IMG/VR virus record: IMGVR_UViG_3300044822_000057
Coordinates: 1 to 33,370 of that record
Length of the DNA stretch: 33,370 nt
Source of the DNA: a virus
Reading direction: 5' to 3' (one strand)
The notes below the pieces were generated by a model. That model did no database searches, was not told the origin of the DNA, and saw nothing but the letters and a program-made list of their open reading frames with translations. The position numbers and the translations under genes are program-made. Position 1 is the first letter of the stretch, and every line of letters starts with the position of its first letter. Shown here one piece after another: positions 1-6,551 of this stretch.

Positions 1-615
1 GACCGAACCTTACGACGACAAATCATCACGGAGTTTAAAAATGGACGCATCAAATGGCTCGTCTCGTGCGACCTCATCAGCGAAGGCTTCGACTGCCCAG
101 GAATCGAAGTTGGCATTTCTCTACGGCCTACTCAGAGCCTCGGTCTATGGCTCCAGCAGTGCGGGCGCATACTGCGCGTTTTCCCCGGCAAAAGCCACGC
201 TACTATTCTCGATCATTCGGGCAACTGTCTCCGACATGGACTGCCAACTGAGCAACGCGAATGGAGTCTGGCGGGCAGTGCTCGAAGCAGAGGCGCCGCA
301 AAGCCATCGCTATCAGTCCGCGTCTGCCCGTTTTGCTGGAGTGCTCAAAAATCAGGCACGAGTGTATGCCGCGATTGCGGAAAGCCTTTCCCAGTTAAGC
401 CACGAGTGTTGCGGCGCGAATCCGGAACCCTCGAAGAAGTCACGCCTGAAGAACTCGCCGCGCGCCGTGAGCGCCAAAAAAAGTCGTTCCAAGTCCACAG
501 CGCACAAACGCTCGAAACTCTGACCGCGCTCGCGCGAATGCGCAACTACAAGAACCCGGAAGGCTGGGCCGCGCACGTGCTCGCTGGTCGCGCCAAAAAA
601 CGTCAGTCGGTGTGA
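1..615 (+). CDS. DEAD/DEAH-type SF2 helicase, C-terminal part (partial)
   Basis: The reading frame is open from base 1 with no start codon, so this is the last 204 residues of a gene beginning outside the window. Seen: a helicase motif V region (SEGFDCPGIE, fragment residues 27-36) and a motif VI region (QQCGRILR, residues 52-59), followed by a four-cysteine zinc-finger-like pair (C109, C112, C123, C126) and a basic tail. Motifs V and VI belong to the second RecA-like domain of superfamily 2 helicases that unwind or remodel DNA using ATP. Inferred role: phage replication or recombination, because nuclease and primase-helicase genes follow directly. The ATP-binding motifs lie upstream and cannot be checked here. 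Confidence 0.85.
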   Translation, partial: DRTLRRQIITEFKNGRIKWLVSCDLISEGFDCPGIEVGISLRPTQSLGLWLQQCGRILRVFPGKSHATILDHSGNCLRHGLPTEQREWSLAGSARSRGAAKPSLSVRVCPFCWSAQKSGTSVCRDCGKPFPVKPRVLRRESGTLEEVTPEELAARRERQKKSFQVHSAQTLETLTALARMRNYKNPEGWAAHVLAGRAKKRQSV

Positions 616-624
616 GTCATTGTC

Positions 625-1011
625 ATGAACGAGACGGAACTTCGTAAGCGCATTCAACTGGAATTGAGCCATGGCCCCTGCCGTTTATTCCGCAACAACG
701 TCGGGCAAGCATGGCTTGGCCGCAGCGTCATGCGCCACGATGGCTCGGTCATCATTCACGCACCGCAGCGCGTTTCCTACGGGCTCGCGGTCGGTAGCGG
801 CGATTTGATCGGGTGGCGCGCCCTCAAAATCACGCCCGAAATGGTGGGTGCAACGATCGCTCAGTTTGTGAGTCTCGAAGTCAAGGTCGGCGCCGGTCGA
901 TACGGCGCGGGCCAGAAGGAATGGGCCGATGCCGTAACGGTCGCTGGCGGCGTCGGTGCGTTCGTCAACTCGGTCGAGTCGGCTTATATGGTTCTCCATG
1001 ACCCGAAATAG
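625..1011 (+). CDS. VRR-NUC domain nuclease
   Basis: 128 residues. The pattern matches the VRR-NUC branch of PD-(D/E)XK nucleases: RNNVG near residue 23, SGD with D60, EVK with E85 and K87, and Q97 in QKEW. VRR-NUC proteins cut branched or flapped DNA, and stand-alone phage versions are thought to act on recombination or replication intermediates. It starts 9 bases after the helicase stop and its end overlaps the next start by 14 bases, so the four left genes form one operon. There is no strong ribosome site before ATG 625, so it may depend on translation of the helicase. The metal-binding residues appear intact. Confidence 0.85.
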   Translation: MNETELRKRIQLELSHGPCRLFRNNVGQAWLGRSVMRHDGSVIIHAPQRVSYGLAVGSGDLIGWRALKITPEMVGATIAQFVSLEVKVGAGRYGAGQKEWADAVTVAGGVGAFVNSVESAYMVLHDPK

Positions 1012-1168
1012 ACGCGAGCTGCGGCGCTTGATGCGCAAGCACCAAGTCAACTCGCGCGGCGTCGCACGGTTGGTCGGTGTCGCGGCGCAGACGGTGCGCG
1101 CGTGGCGATGCGGCTTGCGGCCGACGCCGATCTATGCCATCCGCATTTTGAAGCTGACGCACGAATGA
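998..1168 (+). CDS. small helix-turn-helix protein
   Basis: 56 residues starting at ATG 998, which overlaps the nuclease gene by 14 bases. The protein is very basic at its N-terminus (TRNRRELRRLMRKH) and then has a helix-turn-helix-like stretch (SRGVARLVGVAAQTVRAW) similar to the Cro/CI or transposase-type HTH. Its stop overlaps the next gene in an ATGA junction, so its translation is tied to the primase-helicase. It could be a repressor or a DNA-binding accessory factor for replication. Longer upstream starts exist in the frame but lie deeper inside the nuclease gene. Confidence 0.65.
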   Translation: MTRNRRELRRLMRKHQVNSRGVARLVGVAAQTVRAWRCGLRPTPIYAIRILKLTHE

Positions 1169-3324
1169 TCGATTTTGGCGCCTTGAACGCGCAGCTCGTC
1201 GGGCAGGCGGACACGCTGTTGCCGACGTGGCTTCCTGGCGGCAAGTTCCGCGGCCACGAGTACGTGTGTAGCGACATTCACGGCGGCTCGGGCGACAGCT
1301 TCAGCGTCAACAAACTTTCCGGCAAGTGGGCCGACTTCGCGGACCCCGAGTTTACCGGCGGCGATCTGGTGTCGCTGTATGCCGCGATCAACGGCATCGA
1401 CAACCTCGAAGCGGCGGAGCGGTTGGGTGCCGAGGATCGGCCGCGCGTCAACGGGCACGTCCACCCGCAGGATGACGGCGAGGACATTCAGATCGCGCGA
1501 CCGCCGCACGCGGAGTTTCAGGCGTCACTGTTCAAGCACTACAAGTTTGGGGCCCCACTCGCGTTTTGGATCTACCGCGACGCCGAAGGGCCGCTCATGG
1601 CCGTAGCGCGATACGAGCCGGAAGGGATGCGCAAGCAGTATGTGCCTTGGATCTGGATAGGTACGCGCTGGCTCGCTAAGGCGCCGCCGAAGCCGCGACC
1701 GCTGTACGGACTCGACCGGCTGGCGCGACTGGATACCGCCGTGCTGCTCGTCGAGGGTGAGAAAGCGGCCGACGCCGGTCAGCGGTTCTTCCCCGGCAGG
1801 CCGGTCCTCTCATGGCTGGGCGGTGTCGGCGGGTGGAAACATGCCGCTTGGGCGGCCCTACAAGGCCGCCAGGTGACGCTGTGGCCGGACGCCGACGAGC
1901 CGGGGCGTCAGGCCATGGCGGGCATTGCGGGCCGCCTGATGGCCTTGGATTGCGCCGTTCGCGTCGTCGATACGGCCAGTTTCGAGGACGGCTGGGATCT
2001 GGCGGACGGCGAGCAGGAAGGCCGCACCGCAGCAGAGCTGATCGCATACGCCAAGGCGCACACCCGTGAGGTCGAGCCGGTCGAGGACGCGCCGCTCGCG
2101 CATGAGGATCCGCCGCGGCGCGTCGCTCGAGTCCAGACCGTCGCGCCGGCCGAGGTCATCCAAGCTGGGCCGCAGGAAGTCACACCGGACCGCTGGCAAC
2201 CGCAGTACGTGTGCAAGCAAAACGGCATGCCGGTCATGAACACGCACAACGTGCTCGCGGCCCTGAAACTCCGCGGCGGGTTTGACATCCGCTTCGATGA
2301 GTTCTCGAACCGCATCATGATCGGTCGGGATGAGCTCTCTGACGCACACTTGTACCGACTGACGGCGATTTTGCAGCGGGAACTGAGCCTGAAGGAGATC
2401 CGATCCGGCATCGTCAAGGAGGGTATCGAGCTCTACGCCGTCGAGCACCGCTTCGATCCGGTGAAGGACTGGCTCAACTCGCTAACTTGGGACGGTGAGG
2501 ATCGGTTGGAACGGTTGCTGCCGGACGGTTTTGGTACTGCGGCGAGCGAATACACGGCGGCGGTCGGGAAGTGTTTCCTGATCGGCATGGTGGCTCGAGT
2601 GTTCCGACCAGGCTGCAAGGTCGACTCCATGCCGATTTTCGAGGGCTCGCAGGGTATTTTCAAGTCGAGTGCGCTCAAGATATTGGGCGGCCCTTACTTC
2701 GCCGAGATCCACGAATCGATCATGTCGAAGGATTTCTATATCGCGATCGCCGGCAAGATGCTTTGCGAGATCTCGGAACTGCACGCCTTCCGTCGCGCCG
2801 ACATCGAACGAATCAAAGGAATTATCACGACGGCCACGGATCGGTTCAGATCCCCCTACGGAAAATTTGCCGCCGACTTTCCACGGCGCTGCGTGTTTGC
2901 CGGCACGACCAACTTGGACGACTGGAACACCGACGAGACCGGTGCGCGTCGCTTTTGGCCGGTGCGATGCACGGAGATCTCGCGCGAATATCTGGAGACG
3001 AATCGCGACCAGCTATTTGCGGAGTCGGTTGCACGCTTCAACTGCGGCGAGTCGTGGTGGCAAGTACCTGAGACTGAGGCCGCCGTGCAACGCGAGGCGA
3101 GGCGCGACATTGACCCTTGGGAGTCATTACTTGAGCGACATCTAGAATCGCTCATCGAGGTTGACATTCCCAACCTGATTACGAATGTGTTGCAGTTAAA
3201 TCCACGAGATATGAATGCGCTAGTTCAAAAGCGCGTAGCCAAGATCCTTCGCGCGCGCGGATTTCAAAGCAAGGTCACAAGGACGGAAGTTGGGATCAAG
3301 CGAAAATGGATTAAAGCGGTTTAG
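1165..3324 (+). CDS. primase-helicase: Toprim-like plus VapE/VirE P-loop ATPase
   Basis: 719 residues from ATG 1165, chosen for the ATGA overlap with the upstream gene rather than a start 63 bases earlier. Residues 1-80 resemble a primase N-terminal region (GGDLVSLYAAI is like DnaG GD-hydrophobic segments) but lack an obvious full set of zinc ligands. A Toprim-like core follows: LLVEGEKAAD around residue 197 and LWPDADEPGRQ around residue 240. The C-terminal half is a virulence-associated-protein-E type P-loop ATPase, with EGSQGIFKSS at about residue 493 (Walker A) and an E-I-S-E-L segment plus GTTNLDDWNTDETGARRFWP further on. Such proteins prime and unwind phage DNA at the fork. The last 200 bases are more AT-rich than the rest. 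Confidence 0.88.
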   Translation: MIDFGALNAQLVGQADTLLPTWLPGGKFRGHEYVCSDIHGGSGDSFSVNKLSGKWADFADPEFTGGDLVSLYAAINGIDNLEAAERLGAEDRPRVNGHVHPQDDGEDIQIARPPHAEFQASLFKHYKFGAPLAFWIYRDAEGPLMAVARYEPEGMRKQYVPWIWIGTRWLAKAPPKPRPLYGLDRLARLDTAVLLVEGEKAADAGQRFFPGRPVLSWLGGVGGWKHAAWAALQGRQVTLWPDADEPGRQAMAGIAGRLMALDCAVRVVDTASFEDGWDLADGEQEGRTAAELIAYAKAHTREVEPVEDAPLAHEDPPRRVARVQTVAPAEVIQAGPQEVTPDRWQPQYVCKQNGMPVMNTHNVLAALKLRGGFDIRFDEFSNRIMIGRDELSDAHLYRLTAILQRELSLKEIRSGIVKEGIELYAVEHRFDPVKDWLNSLTWDGEDRLERLLPDGFGTAASEYTAAVGKCFLIGMVARVFRPGCKVDSMPIFEGSQGIFKSSALKILGGPYFAEIHESIMSKDFYIAIAGKMLCEISELHAFRRADIERIKGIITTATDRFRSPYGKFAADFPRRCVFAGTTNLDDWNTDETGARRFWPVRCTEISREYLETNRDQLFAESVARFNCGESWWQVPETEAAVQREARRDIDPWESLLERHLESLIEVDIPNLITNVLQLNPRDMNALVQKRVAKILRARGFQSKVTRTEVGIKRKWIKAV

Positions 3325-3538
3325 GACCTGGCGGAATCGGAGCACAGTAGCCTGCTGCCGCATTTCCACCCCCCGAGATTTCCGCGCAAGTGCTGATGTC
3401 TGGCCGGCCGCGTTTATTAATTAAAGTGACCGCCTCCGCAGCAACAAGTGCGCCAGCAATCCCGCACGCGAGCGGGCGATCGCGGCAAAGCTCCGTGCAG
3501 CCGGTGAGGAGGGAGCAGATAGCGACGGCGCGGATCAA
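3311..3538 (-). CDS. small putative lipoprotein
   Basis: 75 residues if translation begins at TTG 3538, five bases after the upstream stop. I prefer this start because it puts a short signal sequence first: a positive residue, then AVAICSLLTGC, where LLTGC looks like a lipobox with cysteine 14. A second weakly hydrophobic stretch (GIAGALVAAEAVTLI) follows, and the end is Gly/Pro-rich. An ATG start at 3631 in the same frame would add 31 residues and hide the signal inside the protein. It converges on the primase-helicase gene with a 14-base overlap. Membrane surface location is inference; the function is unknown. Confidence 0.45.
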   Translation of the reverse strand: MIRAVAICSLLTGCTELCRDRPLACGIAGALVAAEAVTLINKRGRPDISTCAEISGGGNAAAGYCAPIPPGPKPL

Positions 3539-3542
3539 TGAG

Positions 3543-3914
3543 CTACGCCGGTTTGTCAGATTGTGATGCGGGTACGGCGTCCCATATGCCACGCGAAAAT
3601 ACGTTAGGCTGATTCCTTTCGAGCCATTCAATTATTGCCTTGATTCGCAATTCAGCCTTGGCGTGTTCCACCTCAAGCTCGCGGATATACGACTGGGCTT
3701 CCCCCTCGCTGCGCTTGCCAAGTACGCGCTCCCAAGCGGCTATGTTGGCGTCGCGGTCAGCGCGCAATGATGCCGTGATTTTGGGGACCGCTTTGGAGGC
3801 CTCCCGGCATACGCAGTGCGGGGCGTCTGGCAAGCACTTCCACGGGCAATTTTCGAGCGGATCATCCATCAGACTTCGCTGCGGGATCGGGCCGTCGTCA
3901 TTTGGGTATTGCAT
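3543..3914 (-). CDS. hypothetical protein, Cys-rich head and coiled-coil tail
   Basis: 123 residues, not recognised as a family. The N-terminal third carries a cluster of four cysteines (CPWKC then HCVC) that could bind zinc. The second half is charged and helical (IRELEVEHAKAELRIKAIIEWLER), likely a coiled coil. The start overlaps the preceding gene by 17 bases, as is usual in this leftward module. No signal peptide or membrane span is visible. The role is unknown. Confidence 0.6.
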   Translation of the reverse strand: MQYPNDDGPIPQRSLMDDPLENCPWKCLPDAPHCVCREASKAVPKITASLRADRDANIAAWERVLGKRSEGEAQSYIRELEVEHAKAELRIKAIIEWLERNQPNVFSRGIWDAVPASQSDKPA

Positions 3915-4149
3915 TTACTTCTCCATCGGGTGTTGACCAGCAAACAGTCGAAATGTACCTGGCGTTAAATCTCAGCACCTCCGTTCCGTTCTTCACCCGC
4001 AAGACCCAATGCTCTCCGTGGTCTCCGAGGTTGCTTTCGTGCCATACCAGTTGCCCCTCCAAACCAGACCTCACAATTTCAGAGTCGCGGCGGGTGGTAT
4101 CGGGAAACTCGACCCAATCGATTAGGTCTCCGTCTTGAGCATTTCTCAT
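3898..4149 (-). CDS. hypothetical protein
   Basis: 83 residues from ATG 4149. This start is preferred over an in-frame one 51 bases upstream because AGGAGG sits at the right distance before it on the minus strand. The sequence (WVEF, LVWHESN, EHWVLRVKNGTEVLRF) suggests a small beta-rich domain with several tryptophans. It overlaps its upstream neighbour by 4 bases and its downstream neighbour by 17. No family recognised. Confidence 0.65.
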   Translation of the reverse strand: MRNAQDGDLIDWVEFPDTTRRDSEIVRSGLEGQLVWHESNLGDHGEHWVLRVKNGTEVLRFNARYISTVCWSTPDGEVNAIPK

Positions 4150-4529
4150 TGTTCTTTTCCTCCTGTGTCGGTAGGTAAGCGGTCCTGTTCTCCAAACCAC
4201 GCATCGACGACTGCGCGGGAGCGTCGAACCACCCCAGGAACAAGGTCAGGACTCGGCTGAGAAATATCAGCCAACGCCAGAAGATCGCGCAACGTGGTTT
4301 TGAGTACCGCGATACGGGCTTGCAGCGCATCGATCGCGCCCTTGTAGTTAGCAAGCTCGGCCTCAAGCTCGCGAACGCGGACCTCGGCTGTCACCATGCG
4401 CGGGTGGATCTCCATGATGTCGTCTTCCAACTTGTCGCGCTCAGCGGCGAGGGCGTCGTAGTCGGCGGCACGCACGCAACTGACGCTAGGTTCGCCGTCG
4501 AACAGCAGCACGTCGATTCGCTTAACCAT
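4146..4529 (-). CDS. hypothetical coiled-coil protein
   Basis: 127 residues starting at ATG 4529, which has GGAGGA a few bases upstream; another ATG 15 bases earlier is less well placed. Residues 25-90 form a long heptad-like helix (YDALAAERDKLEDDI, then VRVRELEAELANYKGAIDAL). Similar coiled-coil proteins of unknown function are common in the early accessory regions of phages of Gram-negative hosts. The start overlaps the previous gene by 8 bases and the stop overlaps the next by 4, so it is part of the coupled leftward operon. Confidence 0.65.
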   Translation of the reverse strand: MVKRIDVLLFDGEPSVSCVRAADYDALAAERDKLEDDIMEIHPRMVTAEVRVRELEAELANYKGAIDALQARIAVLKTTLRDLLALADISQPSPDLVPGVVRRSRAVVDAWFGEQDRLPTDTGGKEQ

Positions 4530-4716
4530 GCTCTGATCCTCCATCGGGAGTTAAGGGGCCGCGCACTTCGCCAAGCTGCGGCATGCCGGGATAGCCTTTG
4601 ACGCATCCGTGATTCGGATTGAGGCATACCGTTACGACGTTTCCCTTGCTCTTGTACCATTCGAGGCAAAGGTCGCCATCATTCTCAATGGAGGCACTAA
4701 ATTCCCACTCGCTCAC
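4522..4716 (-). CDS. hypothetical protein
   Basis: 64 residues from GTG 4716, with AGAAGGAAAG upstream as the ribosome site. It is small and acidic at its N-terminus (EWEFSASIENDGDLCLEWYKS) and contains two further cysteines in VCLNPNHGC, perhaps a tiny metal-binding or beta-hairpin unit. The start lies inside a possible 20-residue micro-ORF in another frame (4697-4759). No family recognised. Confidence 0.6.
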   Translation of the reverse strand: MSEWEFSASIENDGDLCLEWYKSKGNVVTVCLNPNHGCVKGYPGMPQLGEVRGPLTPDGGSEHG

Positions 4717-4759
4717 GATTGCTTTCCTTCTGTGTCGGATTGTGAGTCGATTTTTCCAT
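4697..4759 (-). CDS. possible 20-residue micro-ORF after the methyltransferase
   Basis: ATG 4759 begins two bases after the methyltransferase stop and encodes MEKSTHNPTQKESNRERVGI. Its first residues are encoded by a 22-base direct repeat (4735-4756) whose second copy (5660-5681) sits in the same position of another micro-ORF, giving EKSTHNP in both. Ribosome site is weak. It may be a real peptide, or a translational bridge from the methyltransferase to the gene starting at 4716. It could also be chance. Confidence 0.35.
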   Translation of the reverse strand: MEKSTHNPTQKESNRERVGI

Positions 4760-5449
4760 GCTTATCCGGTTATCGCCCATTGGGCAGCCATCGCGTTCGC
4801 AATCCCGGAATATGTACGGGATCTTTCCCTCTGCCTTTCTGGCCCAGGCGCCAAGCGGTGCAACCGACTGGAAATGCGTCCAGGACGTTTTCCGCCCCCT
4901 ACATGCATGTCCGGCTGCACCACGTTGGTGGGCTTCAGCAGCGGCAAATTTTTGAGCCATAGACATGTGGATTTCCATTCTGGATGTCCGAACTGATAGG
5001 GCTGAATGATTTGCGCTGGCTTCATAATCCGCGTGCTGATTATGCCAATGGGATTCTCTATGGCGATGCGCGGCACGGGGCAATCCATCAGCCATTTGAC
5101 AAACGCCAGCGCGGCCTTCTGTTCTGCTTGACGTTTCGGCCACCAGCGAGCACCAGAGGATGCCAGATAGGTGCAGGGCGGATGCGCTATCATCAGGTCC
5201 CAAGCAGGCTGCTGACCTTCCAGCGCCATGCTGTGCGCAACGCGACCTTTGAACAGTTCACGAACGTCGCACTGATAATGGTGCTTTGGGTACTTTCCTT
5301 CGCTTGGCGAGAGGTCGCAACTAAAAGCCCATATTCCGCGATCCAAAAAGGCATCCCTGACAGCGCCGCTAAACTCGCACGCCACCAAAACGCGCATAGT
5401 GCTGGTTATTTTTGGATACTCAGTCATTGGGTTTTAACCGGATAAGCAT
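4758..5449. repeat. 15-base inverted repeat flanking the methyltransferase gene
   Basis: ATGCTTATCCGGTTA at 4758-4772 and its exact reverse complement at 5435-5449, about 660 bases apart, one at each end of the methyltransferase gene. The left arm contains the gene's stop codon; the right arm lies just before its start. Bases outside the arms do not match. Confidence 0.7.
4762..5427 (-). CDS. C5-cytosine-type DNA methyltransferase
   Basis: 221 residues. Visible motifs of a Rossmann-fold methyltransferase of the cytosine-C5 type: VLVACEFSGAVRDAF at residues 13-27 (SAM binding), DLMIAHPPCTYLASSG near residue 77 with the catalytic Pro-Pro-Cys, IAIENPIG as the ENV-like motif VI, and a C-terminal SGIANAMAAQWA like motif X. 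It is short for the family (often 300 or more residues), so the target-recognition part is minimal. It probably methylates phage DNA against host restriction; no partner endonuclease is adjacent. ATG 5427 lacks a ribosome site and overlaps the stop of a 10-residue ORF, so coupling likely drives translation. The gene is bracketed by a 15-base inverted repeat. Confidence 0.8.
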   Translation of the reverse strand: MTEYPKITSTMRVLVACEFSGAVRDAFLDRGIWAFSCDLSPSEGKYPKHHYQCDVRELFKGRVAHSMALEGQQPAWDLMIAHPPCTYLASSGARWWPKRQAEQKAALAFVKWLMDCPVPRIAIENPIGIISTRIMKPAQIIQPYQFGHPEWKSTCLWLKNLPLLKPTNVVQPDMHVGGGKRPGRISSRLHRLAPGPERQRERSRTYSGIANAMAAQWAITG

Positions 5450-5456
5450 TGTTCAT
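5424..5456 (-). CDS. 10-residue leader ORF (MNNAYPVKTQ)
   Basis: This micro-ORF starts at ATG 5456 inside the stop of the upstream gene (ATGA) and ends at a TGA that overlaps the methyltransferase start (ATGA). It has GGAG about 14 bases before its start. It therefore fills the gap between two genes so that a ribosome could terminate and restart twice. Codons 3-7 overlap one arm of the inverted repeat (5435-5449). A coupling or attenuation function is inference. Confidence 0.4.
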   Translation of the reverse strand: MNNAYPVKTQ

Positions 5457-5644
5457 GGCTTCACTTCTCCGCTGTCCGTTGAGCCTTTGCCTAAACCCAG
5501 TTGAATCAGCAGACCTTCGTTGTTCCACCACTGTCCTCGTGGGCACGCTGCGCAGTGATAAGGACCGACGTGCGGAGGGCAGTTGCACTGCGGCGCTCCG
5601 AATTGATCCGCCCATTCTGTTGCGGTTGTGGCGGAATCACTCAT
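5453..5644 (-). CDS. hypothetical Cys-rich protein
   Basis: 63 residues from ATG 5644, which overlaps the stop of an upstream ORF (ATGA). It carries four cysteines in two pairs (CNCPPHVGPYHCAAC) with histidines between, consistent with a small zinc-binding fold, followed by a Gly-rich end. Its stop overlaps the 10-residue ORF that leads to the methyltransferase. Function unknown. Confidence 0.6.
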   Translation of the reverse strand: MSDSATTATEWADQFGAPQCNCPPHVGPYHCAACPRGQWWNNEGLLIQLGLGKGSTDSGEVKP

Positions 5645-5687
5645 GCTTCAGCACGTCCATCGGATTGTGAGTCGATTTTTCTTTCAT
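5637..5687 (-). CDS. possible 16-residue micro-ORF (EKSTHNP type)
   Basis: ATG 5687 has CGGAG at good spacing and opens a 16-residue frame, MKEKSTHNPMDVLKHE. The stop overlaps the start of the 63-residue gene. The segment EKSTHNP is encoded by the 22-base repeat also found at the start of the micro-ORF at 4697-4759. A different frame over the same bases (5641-5808) is an alternative reading. Confidence 0.35.
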   Translation of the reverse strand: MKEKSTHNPMDVLKHE

Positions 5688-5808
5688 TGCTCAACTCCGG
5701 GTTTGGTAGTGAAAGAAGGGCCGGGGCCGGGTTCGATACCGGCTTTGCAATCGCCCAGGGCATCCGGGTTATCGCGATTCCGCGAGCCTCCAGAACTACC
5801 CAGCCCAT
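5641..5808 (-). CDS. possible 55-residue ORF
   Basis: Frame from ATG 5808 ending in an ATGA overlap with the 63-residue gene. The ATGA junction matches the operon style, but the start has no ribosome site and the sequence is low-complexity (SNPAPALLSLPNPEL). It also overlaps the better-initiated micro-ORF 5637-5687. Kept at low confidence. Confidence 0.25.
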   Translation of the reverse strand: MGWVVLEARGIAITRMPWAIAKPVSNPAPALLSLPNPELSNERKIDSQSDGRAEA

Positions 5809-5837
5809 AGTTAGTTGCGGATGTATGTTAAAAGGGT

Positions 5838-5945
5838 GACGCTGAGAGGGATTTGAACCGACAACCTTCCCCTGCCGGGGCCGCTCTACCATCCGATGCC
5901 TCGGACCCGCCTTCGAGTATCGCGGGATATTGAGCTACCAGCGCC
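5838..5945 (-). pseudogene. degenerate tRNA-like element with enlarged D-loop
   Basis: On the minus strand the first bases (GGCGCTG or GCGCTGG, 5945-5938) can pair with the last (TCAGCGTC, 5838-5845) as a 7-bp acceptor stem with wobble pairs. TA then GCTC (5935-5932) pairs with GAGC (5886-5883) in the D-arm position, preceded by GGTA. The T-loop consensus GGTTCAAATCC is present at about 5849-5859. Against a working tRNA: the D-loop is about 45 bases instead of about 10, the anticodon stem does not form with a 7-base loop, and the T-stem pairs at only 3 of 5 positions. Best read as a relic or a mimic. A 39-residue ORF (5828-5947) runs through the same bases. Confidence 0.35.
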
Positions 5946-5986
5946 ATAAACTATTTCGCCTCTGATTGAGATTGTGATGCTCGCTT

Positions 5987-6139
5987 CTATCGCCATGCGC
6001 GCAGTTCGTCGGCGTCGCCGTACAGTCGCATCCCGTAGCGATAACGGTACGTGAACGGCTGATCTAATTCACAGCTGGAATTTTCCAGGGCCAGGATTTC
6101 ATCCGGCAACGTCACTTCGACGTACCTCGGCTTACTCAT
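5987..6139 (-). CDS. hypothetical protein, 50 residues
   Basis: ATG 6139 follows CGGAGTGAAGC, a good ribosome site, and opens a 50-residue frame beginning MSKPRYVEVTLPDEILALEN and ending DADELRAWR. The start VEVTLPDEI resembles the beta strand and first turn of small DNA-binding or antitoxin-like proteins, but there is not enough sequence to assign a family. It sits 11 bases after the stop of the previous small gene. Too short for most gene finders. Confidence 0.6.
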   Translation of the reverse strand: MSKPRYVEVTLPDEILALENSSCELDQPFTYRYRYGMRLYGDADELRAWR

Positions 6140-6150
6140 GCTTCACTCCG

Positions 6151-6246
6151 TCACTCGCCGCTGTCATCGCCAGGATATCGTGCAAGCCACAGCAGCGCGA
6201 TTGCGAAGCCAAAGCCCGACGCGAATCCGACACAAAAGGTCATCAT
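6151..6246 (-). CDS. 31-residue one-span membrane protein
   Basis: ATG 6246 overlaps the stop of the upstream gene (ATGATGA). The product is 31 residues: MMTFCVGFASGFGFAIALLW then LARYPGDDSGE. The first 21 residues form a single hydrophobic helix with glycines; the tail is acidic. Expected to sit in the inner membrane. Its tight coupling and clear hydrophobic pattern support reality; function unknown. Confidence 0.5.
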   Translation of the reverse strand: MMTFCVGFASGFGFAIALLWLARYPGDDSGE

Positions 6247-6551
6247 GGCTTACCCTCGATTTTCTGTGTAGGCCAATTCTCTGGAGATTGGACCCCACAC
6301 GCTTGAACGTACTCCGCTGGCGTTTCCAAAGTCGATCCTAACGCTGATTGCAATTGATTCAGCAACGGTACGATGGCAATGACGCTCGCCGGTATGATGT
6401 CAGCGCGCACATTCATCCTTGGATCCACGACCTCAAGTAATTTCGATTGCGCGTTCCGCAGCGCATCCTCCAACTCACGGATGCGGCAATAAGGGCATGG
6501 CGCGTGCCAAGAATGGGCGTCGCAAATCTCCACGTCGCCATTAACGTTCAT
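6243..6551 (-). CDS. hypothetical protein with CPYC motif
   Basis: 102 residues from ATG 6551, chosen because that ATG overlaps the stop of the upstream membrane protein gene (ATGA); the open frame reaches much further upstream but through neighbouring genes. The N-terminus has a possible zinc site (EICDAHSWHAPCPYC) followed by a helix (RIRELEDALRNAQSKLLEVV), an arrangement frequent in phage accessory proteins. The C-terminal part is mixed. It overlaps the next gene by 4 bases. Confidence 0.6.
   Translation of the reverse strand: MNVNGDVEICDAHSWHAPCPYCRIRELEDALRNAQSKLLEVVDPRMNVRADIIPASVIAIVPLLNQLQSALGSTLETPAEYVQACGVQSPENWPTQKIEGKP

Larger units (their letters stand above)
4735..5681. repeat. 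22-base direct repeat pair
   Basis: Identical 22-base copies at 4735-4756 and 5660-5681 (core GATTGTGAGTCGATTTTT). Read on the minus strand each copy falls just after a start codon and encodes the residues EKSTHNP. The pair brackets the methyltransferase and its upstream gene, which suggests duplication or recombination of a small cassette. Confidence 0.7.

Noticed and set aside
1102-1164. Upstream start for the primase-helicase (21 extra residues)
   Set aside because: The added segment lies inside the HTH gene in another frame and has no ribosome site, while ATG 1165 makes a clean ATGA junction.
5684-5755. Plus-strand tRNA-like T-arm (GGTTCGATACC with flanking GCCGG/CCGGC)
   Set aside because: Good T-stem, but no proper acceptor, D-stem or anticodon stem could be built around it.
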